Origin: Pelagerythrobacter rhizovicinus
GTDB taxonomy: Bacteria; Pseudomonadota; Alphaproteobacteria; Sphingomonadales; Sphingomonadaceae
Assembly (NCBI RefSeq): GCF_004135625.1
Contig: NZ_SDPV01000002.1
Coordinates: 744,001 to 808,000 of the forward strand
Reading direction: 5' to 3'
Length of the DNA stretch: 64,000 bases
Below are positions 8,131-18,495 of this stretch, one piece after another; positions within the stretch are counted from its first letter, which is position 1, and the number at the start of each line of letters is the position of its first letter. A program made the position numbers and the translations under genes. The notes beneath the pieces were generated by a model, which saw only the letters and a list, made by a program, of their open reading frames with translations, was not told where the DNA came from and ran no database searches.

Positions 8131-9948
8131 ATGCTGATGCAAACCCACGAAGCCCGTCTCACCGCCCTGCGCGAGGAACTGAAGCGACGAGGGCTGGATG
8201 GTTTCGTCGTTCCGATCTCCGACGAGCACATGAGCGAGTACATCGGCGGCTATGCCCAGCGCCTCGCCTGGCTGACCGGCTTCGGCGGCTCGGCCGGCAG
8301 CGCGGTGGTGCTCAAGGATCGCGCCGCCATGTTCATCGACGGCCGCTATACGATCCAGGTGCGCGAGCAGGTCGACGGCAAGCTCTACGACTACTGCCTG
8401 GTGCCGCAGGTCTCGATGGGCAAGTGGATCGCCGAGAACGCTCCCGAGGGCGCGAAGATCGGGTTCGACCCCTGGCTCCACACCAAGGGCTGGGCCGACC
8501 AGGTCGGCAAGGCGCTGGCGAAGAAGGGCAGCGAACTAGTCGCGGTCGAGAGCAATCCGGTCGATGCCGTGTGGGCCGACCGGCCCGAGCCTTCGCCGGC
8601 GCCCGCGCTGGTTCATGCGGACGAGCACGCCGGCCGGTCGAGCGCGGAGAAGCGTGCCGAAGTCGCCGACTGGCTCAAGAGCGAGGGCTATGACGCCGCG
8701 GTGGTCTCCGCGCTCGATTCGATCGCATGGCTGCTCAACATTCGCGGGGCCGACGTCGAGCGGACGCCGGTCGCGCTATCCTACCTCATCGCGCATGACG
8801 ACGGCACGGCAGAGCTGTTCATCGCACCCGAGAAAGTCACGCCCGAGCTGGAGAAACACCTCGGCAACGCGGTGACGATCCGCGCACGCAGCGAATTCGA
8901 GAGCGCGCTGTCGGGCATGAAGGGCAAGAGCGTCTCGGTCGATCCCGACTACGGCGTGGCGGCGATCTTCCGCCTGCTCGAGGATGCCGGTGCGAAGCCG
9001 GTCGCGGAGCGCGATCCGGTGATCCTGCCCAAGGCGATCAAGAACCCGGTCGAGCAGGAAGGCCACCGCCGGGCGCAGGAGCGCGACGGCGCGGCTGTCG
9101 CGCGGTATCTCCACTGGCTCTCGGTCGCGGCGCCCAAGGGCGGCGAGACGGAGCTTTCCGCCGCAGCCAAGCTGCAGGAATTCCGCCTCGCCACCGGCGC
9201 GCTGAAGGACAACAGCTTCGACACGATTTCCGCGGCCGGGCCGCATGCGGCGATCCCGCACTACCGGGTCGACGAGGAATCGAACCTGCCGATCGAGCCG
9301 GGCAGCGTGTTCCTGTGCGATTCGGGCGGCCAGTATCTCGACGGCACGACCGACATCACGCGCACCGTGTGGATCGCCGCGCCTGACGGCTCGGCAGAGC
9401 CCTCGGCCGAGCAGAAGGACCGCTTCACCCGCGTGCTCAAGGGCCATATCGCGATCGATCGTGCGGTCTTCCCGCAGGGGACCAACGGCAGCCAGCTCGA
9501 TGCCTTCGCGCGCCAGTTCCTGTGGCAGGCGGGGGTCGACTACGGCCATGGCACCGGCCACGGCGTCGGCAGCTATCTCGGCGTTCACGAGGGGCCGCAG
9601 CGCATCGCCAAGGCGAGCGGCGGGCAGGCCGGCACGGGGCAGGAGCTCCATGCCGGGATGATCCTCTCGAACGAGCCCGGCTACTACAAGGGCGGCGAAT
9701 ACGGCATTCGCATCGAGAACCTGATCCTGACGGTGAAGCGCGACATTCCCGGCGGCGAGGGCGAGTGGCTCGGGTTCGAGACGCTCACGTTCGTGCCGAT
9801 CGACCGCACGCTGGTCGACCGCTCGCTGCTGACCGAGGAGGAGATCGCCTGGTGGAACGACTACCACGCGAAGACTCGCAAAATCCTCGCGCCGCAGCTC
9901 GACGGCGAGGCGCTCGCGTGGCTCGAGGAGGCCTGCCGGCCGCTCTGA
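8131..9948 (+). CDS. pepP: Xaa-Pro aminopeptidase (M24B)
   Basis: Removes N-terminal residues preceding proline. The start at ATG 8131 has a good SD (GAAAGGA at 8116-8122), preferred over the in-frame ATG at 8107, giving 605 residues. Like eukaryotic-type and many alphaproteobacterial forms it has three domains: two creatinase-like N-terminal domains and a pita-bread catalytic domain from about residue 300. Metal ligands are visible in CDSGGQYLDGTTDITRT, HGTGHGVG, NEPGYY and IRIENL. Together with oligopeptidase B it suggests a local peptide-degradation pair. Confidence 0.93.
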   Translation: MLMQTHEARLTALREELKRRGLDGFVVPISDEHMSEYIGGYAQRLAWLTGFGGSAGSAVVLKDRAAMFIDGRYTIQVREQVDGKLYDYCLVPQVSMGKWIAENAPEGAKIGFDPWLHTKGWADQVGKALAKKGSELVAVESNPVDAVWADRPEPSPAPALVHADEHAGRSSAEKRAEVADWLKSEGYDAAVVSALDSIAWLLNIRGADVERTPVALSYLIAHDDGTAELFIAPEKVTPELEKHLGNAVTIRARSEFESALSGMKGKSVSVDPDYGVAAIFRLLEDAGAKPVAERDPVILPKAIKNPVEQEGHRRAQERDGAAVARYLHWLSVAAPKGGETELSAAAKLQEFRLATGALKDNSFDTISAAGPHAAIPHYRVDEESNLPIEPGSVFLCDSGGQYLDGTTDITRTVWIAAPDGSAEPSAEQKDRFTRVLKGHIAIDRAVFPQGTNGSQLDAFARQFLWQAGVDYGHGTGHGVGSYLGVHEGPQRIAKASGGQAGTGQELHAGMILSNEPGYYKGGEYGIRIENLILTVKRDIPGGEGEWLGFETLTFVPIDRTLVDRSLLTEEEIAWWNDYHAKTRKILAPQLDGEALAWLEEACRPL

Positions 9949-10020
9949 AAAGGTCTTTCCTACACGATCATGTTCCTGTAATGTTCCTCTCGGTCGCGAG
10001 TCGCTGATGGGAGAGATGCG

Positions 10021-10419
10021 ATGATCGGGTATGTAACGCTGGGCACCAATGATCTGCAGGGCAACGCCGGGTTCTACGATGCGCTCGCCGCAGAGATGGG
10101 CGTCGGAAGGATCATGGATTTCGACACGTTCGTCGTCTGGGGCGAGCTGGGCGGCAGCGGCGCCGGTATCTCGCTGGTCAAGCCTTACGACGGCAACACG
10201 GCGACGGTCGGTAACGGAACCATGGCTGCGCTTCAGGCGAAGGATCCCGAGCAGGTCAAGCGGCTATACGAGATCGCGCTCGCCAACGGCGGCAGCGACG
10301 AAGGTGCGCCCGGGCCGCGCGGTGAGCCGGATGCGCAGGGCAACACGTTCTACGCCGCCTACTTCCGCGATCGCGAGGGCAACAAGCTCAACGCCTTCTG
10401 CATGGCGCGGGACCAATGA
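10021..10419 (+). CDS. VOC superfamily (glyoxalase-like) protein
   Basis: 132 residues forming two beta-alpha-beta-beta-beta modules. The first opens with MIGYVTLGTNDL and the second ends with YFRDREGNKLNAFC, the usual final strand with the metal-ligand Glu position. GGAGAG at 10009-10014 is a good SD. Members include glyoxalases, dioxygenases and resistance proteins; the substrate cannot be predicted. Its stop overlaps the next start (ATGA), so it is co-translated with the cupin gene. Confidence 0.8.
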   Translation: MIGYVTLGTNDLQGNAGFYDALAAEMGVGRIMDFDTFVVWGELGGSGAGISLVKPYDGNTATVGNGTMAALQAKDPEQVKRLYEIALANGGSDEGAPGPRGEPDAQGNTFYAAYFRDREGNKLNAFCMARDQ

Positions 10420-10811
10420 GCGGGATGTCGATTGAGCGGTTTCCCATTCATCTCGGGCTCGACGCCACGGCGGTGCGCGAGCCCGAGTTCACCGGCATGG
10501 AATGGTACGGCGACTATGCCGCGCGCCATGCCGCCGACGGGAAGGAAGGGCGGCTGGTGAGCTTCCATCGCTTCACCCAGCCGTGGGACAGCTGGGAGAT
10601 GCACCCGGCGGGCGACGAGGTCGTGCTGTGCCTCGAAGGCGCGCTGACGCTGCATCAGGAACATGCCGACGGCTCGACCGAGACGGTGACGCTCGGGTCC
10701 GGCGAATACGCGATCAATCCGCCGGGCACCTGGCACACGGCGGATATCGAGGGCGAAGCGGCGGCGCTGTTCATCACCGCGGGCGAAGGGACCGAGCACC
10801 GGCCTCGCTAG
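10416..10811 (+). CDS. Cupin-domain protein
   Basis: A 131-residue single-domain cupin. Motif 1 reads WEMHPAGDEVVLCLEGALTLH and motif 2 PPGTWHTADI, with His and Glu residues that can bind one metal ion. It overlaps the VOC gene by four bases, suggesting joint function on a small metabolite. No enzyme activity can be assigned from the sequence. Confidence 0.8.
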   Translation: MSGMSIERFPIHLGLDATAVREPEFTGMEWYGDYAARHAADGKEGRLVSFHRFTQPWDSWEMHPAGDEVVLCLEGALTLHQEHADGSTETVTLGSGEYAINPPGTWHTADIEGEAAALFITAGEGTEHRPR

Positions 10812-10863
10812 GCCGCACTGCTGCTCCCGATCCTTGCGCGCGGTTGAACGCGGCGCCGGCGCT

Positions 10864-10911
10864 GCGACAAACCGCGACACTTCGCCGCTTCGCGGAGATA
10901 ATCGTGCGACA
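10864..10911. promoter_or_regulatory. GCGACA repeats upstream of the EF-hand/two-component genes
   Basis: GCGACA occurs at 10864-10869 and 10874-10879, exactly 10 bases apart, and again at 10906-10911. Phased direct half-sites of this kind are typical of OmpR-family regulators. An OmpR-type regulator is encoded 0.9 kb downstream. A role in autoregulation is inference. Confidence 0.35.
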
Positions 10912-11014
10912 ATCGCAGGCTAGAAAGGCACTCTGAGCTGCGGGAGCCGCCTTCAACCTCCCCCCTTCCGGGCGGTCTCGCAGTTCAACCTTTCCCCCGA
11001 ACGGAGGTTCGACG

Positions 11015-11719
11015 ATGAACAAGATCGCCCTTACCCTTTCCGCCGCCGCACTTGCCCTGGGCGGTGCGACTGCTGTTCTCGCTCAGCAGGAAGGCAGCCG
11101 TCACGGCCCCGATGCGAACGGCGACGGCAACGTGACCCGCGCCGAAATGGCGGCGCACGCAGGCGCGATGTTCGACCGGCTCGATGCCAACGGCGACGGC
11201 CGGATCGACGCTGCCGATCGTGAGGCCCGCAAGGCCCAGCGCTTCGCGCGCCTCGACGCCGACGGCGATGGCGAGGTGACGCAGGCCGAGATGGACGCGC
11301 ATCGCGCCGAGCGCCGCGCGAAAATGGCCGAGCGGCGCGCAGAGCGTGCGGAGAAGCGCGAAGAGCGCCGCACCGAGCGCTTCGCCCGGCTCGATACCGA
11401 CGGCAGCGGCGGCGTGTCCCAGGCCGAGATGCAGGCCGCGCGCAAGGCACGCAGCGAAGCCCGCGGCGAACGCGGCACCCGCCCGATGTCCCATGGCCGC
11501 CGCGGCGGCCGCATGATGGGCATGGCGATGCTGCGCGGGGCCGACGCCGATGGCGACAAGGCGATCACGCGCGCCGAATTCGATGCCGCGCTCGAGCGCC
11601 GCTTCGCCCGTTCGGATGCCAATGGTGACGGCACGATCACAGCGGCCGAGCGCAAGGCCGGCCACGAGGCGATGCGCGAGCGGATGAAGGAACGCCGGGC
11701 CGCGCGCCAGGCAGACTGA
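11015..11719 (+). CDS. Secreted EF-hand protein with six calcium loops
   Basis: 234 residues with an N-terminal signal peptide (cleavage near AVLAQQ). Six EF-hand loops of DxDGDG type are visible: DANGDGNVTRAE, DANGDGRIDAAD, DADGDGEVTQAE, DTDGSGGVSQAE, DADGDKAITRAE and DANGDGTITAAE. They are separated by highly charged Arg/Glu/Lys-rich helices, including a long basic stretch around residues 92-125. It probably binds calcium in the periplasm. SD CGGAGG lies 8-9 bases before the ATG. The two-component genes follow 49 bases downstream on the same strand and may be co-transcribed. Confidence 0.88.
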   Translation: MNKIALTLSAAALALGGATAVLAQQEGSRHGPDANGDGNVTRAEMAAHAGAMFDRLDANGDGRIDAADREARKAQRFARLDADGDGEVTQAEMDAHRAERRAKMAERRAERAEKREERRTERFARLDTDGSGGVSQAEMQAARKARSEARGERGTRPMSHGRRGGRMMGMAMLRGADADGDKAITRAEFDAALERRFARSDANGDGTITAAERKAGHEAMRERMKERRAARQAD

Positions 11720-11768
11720 ACGCAGCTCGCTTGATCGCCGGCAGGTCGAAAGCCTAGGCGGGGAGACG

Positions 11769-12503
11769 ATGGACGAAACCGCGCCCACACGCCTGCTGCT
11801 GGTCGACGATGAGGCCAGCCTGCGCGAACCCCTGGCGGAGTATCTGACCCGCCAGGGGTTCGTCGTGCGGCAGGCGCCCAGCGCCGCCGCGGCGCGCAGC
11901 GCGCTGATCGACGAGGTCCCCGACCTCGTGCTGCTCGACATCATGATGCCGGGCGAGGACGGGCTGTCGCTCTGCCGTCATCTGGTCGAAGCGCGCGATC
12001 TCCCGGTAATCTTCCTGACCGCGAAAGGCGAAGCAACCGACCGTATCGTCGGGCTCGAGATCGGCGCCGATGACTATGTCGTGAAACCCTTCGAACCGCG
12101 TGAGCTGGTCGCCCGCATCCGCTCGGTCCTGCGCCGCGCCGGGCGGCCGGCCGTGCCTGCGGAACGCGACGCGCATTACCTGTTCGAAGGCTGGCGGCTC
12201 GACCCGCTCAAGCGCAAGCTGACCGATCCCGAAGGCGCGGTGGTTCCGATCTCGACCGCCGAGTTCCGTCTGCTGCGCGCCTTTCTCGATCATCCGCGCC
12301 AGGTGCTCGACCGCGACAAGCTGCTAGACATGGTCCAGGGACGCGAGGCCCACCTGTTCGACCGGGCGGTCGATAACCAGGTCAGCCGCCTGCGCCGCAA
12401 GATCGAGGAAGACAGCCGCAGCCCCCATTTCATCCAGACCGTGCGCGGGGGCGGCTACCGCTTCGCCGCCACGGTGCGCCGCGCGGCGCCCGAGCGGAAC
12501 TGA
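11769..12503 (+). CDS. OmpR/PhoB-family response regulator
   Basis: 244 residues. The receiver domain carries DDE (13-15), phosphoacceptor D57 in LLDIMMPGEDG, T in FLTAKG and K in YVVKPF. The C-terminal winged-helix domain ends with the recognition region DNQVSRLRRKIEED and the wing QTVRGGGYRF. An SD GGGGAG precedes the ATG. It is followed after three bases by its kinase gene. The overall look is that of OmpR-like regulators of envelope stress; the signal is unknown, though the secreted calcium-binding protein just upstream is suggestive. Confidence 0.92.
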   Translation: MDETAPTRLLLVDDEASLREPLAEYLTRQGFVVRQAPSAAAARSALIDEVPDLVLLDIMMPGEDGLSLCRHLVEARDLPVIFLTAKGEATDRIVGLEIGADDYVVKPFEPRELVARIRSVLRRAGRPAVPAERDAHYLFEGWRLDPLKRKLTDPEGAVVPISTAEFRLLRAFLDHPRQVLDRDKLLDMVQGREAHLFDRAVDNQVSRLRRKIEEDSRSPHFIQTVRGGGYRFAATVRRAAPERN

Positions 12504-12506
12504 GGC

Positions 12507-13931
12507 ATGCGCTTCTGGCCCCGAAGCCTGCTCGGACAGATGCTGCTGGCGGTTGCGCTCGTGCTGCTGCTCGCACAGGCGATTTCCGCCGCGCTGCTGT
12601 GGCAAGCCGCGGAGGCGCGGCGCGAGGCAGCGGTCCTCAACGCGGCCGCCTTCGCCTTCATCGTGCGGGGCGAGCCACGCAACGAGGGCGACGGACGATG
12701 GCGCGGGCAGGGACCGCGCAGACATCTGATCGACCGCTTCACACGTCCGCTTCGGATCGAGCGGACCGATAGCTTCGCGCCGCGGCCCGGCGACGACATC
12801 GACCCCGAACGTGCCGAGGCGCTGCGCGCCGTGGTGGAGGATCAGGGAACCGCCGTAGCCGAACTGATCGTTGTCGAGCGACCGATAGCGCGCGATCCCT
12901 ACATCCTGGACCGCCCTCGCCTGCACAGGCGGCTGGCGTCCGGCAATGGCGAGCGGCGACAGGTGCTCGTTGCCGCACTCAAGCGGAGCGGCGGCGACGG
13001 CTGGATGGTCGCACGCGTTCCCATTCCGCCGCGCCAGCGGGGCGTGATCGGATCGATCCTGCTGCAGACGCTGGTGATCTACGTGCTGCTCGTCGGCCTC
13101 CATTTCCTCCTTCTGCGGCGGATCACGCGCCCGCTCGCCGCGCTGACCGAACGGACCGAAACCTTCGCCCGCACGCAAAACGCCGACGGCCAGCTTGCAC
13201 CCGACGGGCCGCACGACGTGCGCCGCCTCATTGCCGCGCACAACGCGATGGAGGCGCGCATCGCAGCGCTGCTGGACGAGAAGGACGTGATGCTCGGCGC
13301 CATCGGGCACGATCTCAAGACGCCCCTTGCCGCGCTGCGCGTGCGGATCGAGTCGGTCGAGGACGAAAGCGAGCGTGCGAAGATGGCCGCGACGATCGAG
13401 GACATCACCCGTTCGCTCGACGATATCCTCTCCCTCGCCCGTGTCGGCCGCGCCAGCGAACCGCCCGAACGCGCCGACCTCGCCGCGCTGACTGCCGCCG
13501 TGGTCGAGGAGTTCGAGGACATGGGCGAACCCGTCGCGTTGGGGCCGACGACCCGCATCGCCCTGCCGGTGCACATCACCTGGCTGCGCCGCGCCTTGCG
13601 CAACCTGATCGCCAATGCGGTTCGCTACGCCGGCGAGGCCGAGGTCGCGCTGCTCCGCGACGGCGGCCGGGCGGTCCTGCGTGTCGACGACCGGGGCCCC
13701 GGGATCCCCGAAGGGCGCATCGCGGAGATGACCGAACCCTTCACGCGCGGCGAGGCTTCGCGAAATCGCGAAACGGGCGGCGCCGGCCTCGGCCTCACGC
13801 TTGCGCGCGCGATCGCCGAGCAGCACGGCGGCGATCTCGTCCTCGTCAATCGCGCAGGAGGTGGCCTGCGCGCCGAGATACGGCTGCCGCTCCAGTCGGA
13901 GACGGATTCGGCCAGGAAAGGCGCAAGCTAG
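12507..13931 (+). CDS. Sensor histidine kinase (partner of the OmpR regulator)
   Basis: 474 residues. A first transmembrane helix is at about 10-33, a periplasmic domain at about 34-190, a second helix at about 192-212, then HAMP (RRITRPLAALTERTE). The HisKA H box is AIGHDLKTPLAALR with H268. HATPase motifs are N (LRNLIANAVRYAGEA), G1 (DDRGPGIPE), F (EPFTRG) and G2 (GGAGLGLTLARAI). The periplasmic sensor region is Arg-rich and has no domain I can name. It forms an operon with the regulator upstream. Confidence 0.92.
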   Translation: MRFWPRSLLGQMLLAVALVLLLAQAISAALLWQAAEARREAAVLNAAAFAFIVRGEPRNEGDGRWRGQGPRRHLIDRFTRPLRIERTDSFAPRPGDDIDPERAEALRAVVEDQGTAVAELIVVERPIARDPYILDRPRLHRRLASGNGERRQVLVAALKRSGGDGWMVARVPIPPRQRGVIGSILLQTLVIYVLLVGLHFLLLRRITRPLAALTERTETFARTQNADGQLAPDGPHDVRRLIAAHNAMEARIAALLDEKDVMLGAIGHDLKTPLAALRVRIESVEDESERAKMAATIEDITRSLDDILSLARVGRASEPPERADLAALTAAVVEEFEDMGEPVALGPTTRIALPVHITWLRRALRNLIANAVRYAGEAEVALLRDGGRAVLRVDDRGPGIPEGRIAEMTEPFTRGEASRNRETGGAGLGLTLARAIAEQHGGDLVLVNRAGGGLRAEIRLPLQSETDSARKGAS

Positions 13932-13970
13932 CCGCCGACCTCCCCGATCGGGATCGCAGTTCGCGCGAGA

Positions 13971-15485
13971 TCAGCGCGCAAGCTTCTCGCGCGAAAGGCG
14001 GAGCGTGACCGCAAGACCTTCCTTGCGCCAGTCGCGTTCGATCTCGCCGTCGAGCTGCGCGGTCACGCTCATGTCGATCAGCCGCGTACCGAAGCCTCGC
14101 CCTTCGGACGGGGTGGGTTCCGGTCCCCCGCTCTCGACCCAGCGAACCACCGTATGCTTGCCCTCCGGCTCGAGCGATATGGCAACGCGCCCCCTCTCCA
14201 CCGACAGTGCGCCGTACTTGACCGAATTGGTCGCCAGCTCGTGCACCACCAGCGCGAGCGGCGTGGCCGAGCGCGCACCGACCGGCGCCGTGTCCCCTTC
14301 GACGGAAATGCGCCCCGATCCCTCGCCGGCGAACGGTTCGAGCAGTCCGCCGATCAGGTCACGGAGGTCGCCCGATCCCTGGTCGCCCGAGAACTGAACG
14401 AAGTCCTGCGCCTTGCCCAGCGCGGAAATCGTGCCGACCAGATTCTCGCCGAATGCGCGCAATTCTTCGTGGCCGCGGGTGCGGACCGAGATCAGCCCGG
14501 AGATCAGCGCGAAGATGTTCTTGATCCGGTGCGCCATCTCGTGCGCGACCGCCCCGCTGCTGTCGGCCTGGCGCCGCTTCTCGTCGACGTCGGTGAGCGT
14601 GCCGAACCAGCGCACGATCGCGCCGCTCTCGTCCCGCACCGGCAGAGCGCGCGCCATTGTCCAGCGCCAGCCGCCGTCGGCATAGCGCAGGCGGTACTCG
14701 GCCTCGTAGGTCGTGCCGCGTGCCGAACAGGCGGTCCAGCTGGCGTAAGTGGCCTCCCAGTCGTCCGCATGGATGAACGGCTGCCAGCCCTCGATATCGA
14801 TCGGCGGTCTGCCGCCCGTTACCTTCTCCCACCGGCCGCTGAAGTAGTCGAACCGGCCCTTCCCGTCGGACGACCAGATGATATCGGGCAGCCAGTCGCC
14901 GAGCGTACGGAACTGCGCATTGCGGCGGGCATGCTCGGCCTCGCTCTCGCGCGATTCGCGGCGCGCCTGGATGCGGCGCTTGACCGCCTGGGCCAGCACC
15001 GTGAGCCCCTGCCGCTGCAGGTCGGTCAACCCGTCCGGCCGCGGCAGGGTATCGATCACGCACACCGCCCCGAGCGGCGCGCCCTCGATGGAGATCAGCG
15101 GTACGCCCGCGTAGAATCGCAACCCGAAAGCGCCAGTCACCAGCTCGAACCCGGCAAACCGCGGGTCCTTTGTCGCGTCGGGCACGACCAGCATCTCGGC
15201 CCCCATCATGGCGTGGGCGCAGAAGCTGGTCGAACGCGGCGTCTCGTCGATGTCGACGCCGGTCCGCGCGAGGAACCGCTGCCGTTCGGCTTCGACCAGC
15301 GTCACCAGCGAAACCGGCGCGTCGCACAGGCGTGCGGCGAAGCCGGTGATTTCCGCCAGTTCGGGATCTTCGTTGAGCGACGCGAAACCGTGTGCACCGA
15401 TGATCTTCGCGCGCTCGCTTTCGCCGCAAAGCGCGGGCGCGGGAGCCGCGTCATCCGGCCAAAGGGTCGACTCGTGCAATTTCAT
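13971..15485 (-). CDS. GAF-PAS sensor kinase of the HWE type
   Basis: The start is taken at ATG 15485 (504 residues); the frame extends to 15593 without a better start. It has no transmembrane helix. A GAF domain (about residues 30-170) contains the STSFCAHAM segment common in bacterial photoreceptor-like GAF proteins. A PAS domain follows (about 190-315; [21 protein letters not shown]), then the HWE kinase core: [30 protein letters not shown] and the WVESGGP motif. In alphaproteobacteria such kinases often feed the PhyR-EcfG stress pathway; EcfG-type promoters occur elsewhere in this window. Convergent with the preceding operon. Confidence 0.88.
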   Translation of the reverse strand: MKLHESTLWPDDAAPAPALCGESERAKIIGAHGFASLNEDPELAEITGFAARLCDAPVSLVTLVEAERQRFLARTGVDIDETPRSTSFCAHAMMGAEMLVVPDATKDPRFAGFELVTGAFGLRFYAGVPLISIEGAPLGAVCVIDTLPRPDGLTDLQRQGLTVLAQAVKRRIQARRESRESEAEHARRNAQFRTLGDWLPDIIWSSDGKGRFDYFSGRWEKVTGGRPPIDIEGWQPFIHADDWEATYASWTACSARGTTYEAEYRLRYADGGWRWTMARALPVRDESGAIVRWFGTLTDVDEKRRQADSSGAVAHEMAHRIKNIFALISGLISVRTRGHEELRAFGENLVGTISALGKAQDFVQFSGDQGSGDLRDLIGGLLEPFAGEGSGRISVEGDTAPVGARSATPLALVVHELATNSVKYGALSVERGRVAISLEPEGKHTVVRWVESGGPEPTPSEGRGFGTRLIDMSVTAQLDGEIERDWRKEGLAVTLRLSREKLAR

Positions 15486-15631
15486 TCCGGTCCATCGCCA
15501 CGGTAGCGGAAAATCGCCCGAATCCCAGATACTTTCCCTATCAGATCTAACATCCGGCAGTTTCGCGCCTCTAGCGCGTTTGCCGCCAATCACGCGCTCG
15601 GCTATGCGCGTGACCGCAGACAGGAGTTCTC

Positions 15632-16810
15632 ATGCGCGCCACCCCCGATTTCGATTTCCAGCTCGGCGAGACCGCGGAAATGATCCGCGAAAGCGCGGGC
15701 CGCTTCGCCGACGAGCAGATCGCCCCCCTGGCCGAGAAGGCCGACCGCGAAGACTGGTTTCCGCGCGAGCTGTGGCCCGCAATGGGCGCGCTGGGGCTGC
15801 ACGGGATCACGGTGGAGGAGGAGTTCGGCGGGCTCGGCCTCGGCTATCTCGAGCACGTGATAGCGGTCGAGGAAGTCAGCCGCGCGTCGGCCTCGGTCGG
15901 CCTCTCCTACGGCGCGCACTCGAACCTCTGCGTCAACCAGATCCGCCGCTGGGGCAACGAGGAGCAGAAGGCGAAGTACCTGCCGAAGCTCATCTCGGGC
16001 GAGCACGTGGGTTCGCTGGCGATGAGCGAGGCGCAGGCCGGTTCCGACGTCGTCTCGATGAAGCTCAAGGCCGAGGCGGTCCCAAGGGGCAACGGCACCG
16101 GCTACGTGCTCAACGGCACCAAGTTCTGGATCACCAACGCGACCCACGCCGACACGCTGGTGGTCTATGCCAAGACCGCGCCCGAGGCGGGCAGCCGCGG
16201 GATCACCGCTTTCATCATCGAGAAGGACATGGCCGGTTTCTCGATCGGGCAGAAGATCGACAAGATGGGGATGCGCGGCAGCCCAACGGCCGAGCTGGTG
16301 TTCGACGACTGCAGGGTGCCGGAAGAGAACGTGATGGGCCCGCTGCACGGCGGCGTCGGCGTGCTGATGAGCGGGCTCGACTACGAGCGCGTCGTGCTCG
16401 CGGGTCTTCAGCTCGGCATCATGCAAGCCTGCCTCGACTGCGTGATCCCCTATGTCCGCGAGCGCAAGCAGTTCGGCAAGCCGATCGGCGCGTTCCAGCT
16501 CATCCAGGCCAAGGTCGCCGACATGTACGTCGCGCTGCAATCGGCGCGCGCCTACACCTATGCCGTGGCCAAGGCCTGCGACGCTGGGCAGACCACGCGC
16601 TTCGACGCGGCCGGCGCGATCCTGCTCGCGAGCGAGAACGCCTTCCGCGTCGCCGGCGAAGCGGTGCAGGCGCTGGGCGGTGCGGGCTACACCAAGGACT
16701 GGCCGGTCGAACGCTACCTGCGCGATGCCAAGCTGCTCGACATCGGCGCGGGCACCAACGAAGTTCGCCGCATGCTGATCGGCCGCGAACTCATCGGAGC
16801 GGCGGGATGA
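15632..16810 (+). CDS. liuA: Isovaleryl-CoA dehydrogenase
   Basis: FAD-dependent acyl-CoA dehydrogenase, 392 residues. Diagnostic segments are [12 protein letters not shown], the FAD/substrate region [36 protein letters not shown] and [11 protein letters not shown], whose Glu sits where isovaleryl-CoA dehydrogenases place their catalytic base. C-terminal [26 protein letters not shown] is typical. SD AGGAG lies 7-8 bases before the ATG. It catalyses the first committed dehydrogenation of leucine degradation and overlaps the carboxylase gene by four bases. Confidence 0.92.
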   Translation: MRATPDFDFQLGETAEMIRESAGRFADEQIAPLAEKADREDWFPRELWPAMGALGLHGITVEEEFGGLGLGYLEHVIAVEEVSRASASVGLSYGAHSNLCVNQIRRWGNEEQKAKYLPKLISGEHVGSLAMSEAQAGSDVVSMKLKAEAVPRGNGTGYVLNGTKFWITNATHADTLVVYAKTAPEAGSRGITAFIIEKDMAGFSIGQKIDKMGMRGSPTAELVFDDCRVPEENVMGPLHGGVGVLMSGLDYERVVLAGLQLGIMQACLDCVIPYVRERKQFGKPIGAFQLIQAKVADMYVALQSARAYTYAVAKACDAGQTTRFDAAGAILLASENAFRVAGEAVQALGGAGYTKDWPVERYLRDAKLLDIGAGTNEVRRMLIGRELIGAAG

Positions 16811-18414
16811 CCGCCCCCGCCCTCGCCACGAAGCTCGATCGCGAAAGTCCCGACGCCAAGGCGCGTTTTGCGCACAACAAGGCGCTGGCCGACGACCTGC
16901 GTGCCAGGGTCGCCGCGGCGGCGCTGGGCGGACCGGAGAAGCACCGCGAGCGGCACGTCTCGCGCGGGAAGCTGTTGCCGCGCGACCGCGTGGAGCGGCT
17001 ACTCGACCCTGGCTCGCCGTTTCTCGAGATCGGCCAGCTTGCGGCGGGCGGGATGTACGAAGGCGACGTCAACGGCGCCTCAATGATCTGCGGGGTCGGT
17101 CGCGTATCGGGCCGACAGGTGATGATCGTTGCCAACGATCCGACCGTGAAGGGTGGCTCCTATTACCCGATGACGGTGAAGAAGCACCTGCGCGCGCAAG
17201 AGATCGCGCAGGAAAACCGTCTGCCGTGCATCTACCTGGTCGACAGCGGCGGGGCGAACCTGCCCTATCAGGCCGAGGTCTTCCCCGACCGCGACCACTT
17301 CGGCCGCATCTTCTTCAATCAGGCGAACATGAGTGCGCTGGGCATCCCGCAGATCGCCTGCGTCATGGGATCGTGCACGGCGGGCGGCGCCTACGTGCCG
17401 GCGATGAGCGACGAGACGGTGATCGTCCGCAATCAGGGCACGATCTTCCTCGCCGGCCCGCCGCTGGTGAAGGCTGCCACGGGCGAGGAGATCAGCGCCG
17501 AGGATCTCGGCGGCGGGGATCTCCACGCAAAGAAATCCGGCGTGGTCGATCACCTCGCCGAGAACGACGAACACGCGCTGACGATCGTGCGCGACATCGT
17601 CAGCCATCTCGGCGAGAACCCGAAAGGCGCGGAGAGCGTGCAGCTGCGCGAGCCGCGCCCGCCGAAGTTCGATGCGGAGGACCTCTATGCCATCGTGCCG
17701 GAGGACGTGCGCGCACCCTACGACGTGCACGAGGTGATCGCGCGAATCGTCGACGGCAGCGAGTTCCACGAGTTCAAGCAGCACTATGGCTCGACGCTCG
17801 TCTGCGGTTTCGCGCATATCTGGGGCATGCCGGTGGCGATCCTCGCCAACAATGGCGTGCTGTTCTCCGAAAGCGCGCAAAAGGGCGCGCACTTTATCGA
17901 GCTCGCCTGCCAGCGCCGCATCCCGCTGCTGTTTCTGCAGAACATCTCCGGCTTCATGGTCGGCGGCAAGTACGAGGCGGAAGGGATCGCAAAGCACGGC
18001 GCCAAGCTGGTGACCGCGGTGGCTACCGCCACCGTGCCCAAGATCACGGTGGTGATCGGCGGCAGCTTCGGCGCGGGCAACTACGGCATGTGCGGACGCG
18101 CCTATCAGCCGCGCTTCCTGTTCACCTGGCCCAACGCGCGGATCAGCGTGATGGGCGGGGAGCAGGCCGCGAGCGTGCTCGCCACCGTCCACCGCGACGC
18201 CGATAGCTGGAGCGCCGAAGAGGCCGAAGCCTTCAAGGCCCCGATCCGGCAGAAGTACGAGGACGAAGGGAACCCTTACTACGCCACCGCGCGCCTGTGG
18301 GACGACGGGGTGATCGATCCGGTTCAGACCCGCGACGTTCTCGGCCTCGCCTTCGCCGCCACGCTCGAGGCGCCGATACCGGAGCGGCCGGCGTTCGGCG
18401 TATTCCGCATGTAG
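16807..18414 (+). CDS. liuB: Methylcrotonyl-CoA carboxylase, carboxyltransferase (beta) subunit
   Basis: 535 residues, the usual length. It has two crotonase-fold halves, with [18 protein letters not shown] and [13 protein letters not shown] in the first and [40 protein letters not shown] and [17 protein letters not shown] in the second. It transfers CO2 from biotin to 3-methylcrotonyl-CoA in leucine breakdown. It is translationally coupled to isovaleryl-CoA dehydrogenase (ATGA). The biotin-carrying alpha subunit, glutaconyl-CoA hydratase and HMG-CoA lyase that usually follow are absent from the window. Confidence 0.93.
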   Translation: MTAPALATKLDRESPDAKARFAHNKALADDLRARVAAAALGGPEKHRERHVSRGKLLPRDRVERLLDPGSPFLEIGQLAAGGMYEGDVNGASMICGVGRVSGRQVMIVANDPTVKGGSYYPMTVKKHLRAQEIAQENRLPCIYLVDSGGANLPYQAEVFPDRDHFGRIFFNQANMSALGIPQIACVMGSCTAGGAYVPAMSDETVIVRNQGTIFLAGPPLVKAATGEEISAEDLGGGDLHAKKSGVVDHLAENDEHALTIVRDIVSHLGENPKGAESVQLREPRPPKFDAEDLYAIVPEDVRAPYDVHEVIARIVDGSEFHEFKQHYGSTLVCGFAHIWGMPVAILANNGVLFSESAQKGAHFIELACQRRIPLLFLQNISGFMVGGKYEAEGIAKHGAKLVTAVATATVPKITVVIGGSFGAGNYGMCGRAYQPRFLFTWPNARISVMGGEQAASVLATVHRDADSWSAEEAEAFKAPIRQKYEDEGNPYYATARLWDDGVIDPVQTRDVLGLAFAATLEAPIPERPAFGVFRM

Positions 18415-18495
18415 GGCGGGCGCAGCGAGGGGCACTTCGAAACCCCGGCCCGGCTCGCGCATTGAAGGGGCGAACGCCCACGGAGGAGAGAACCG

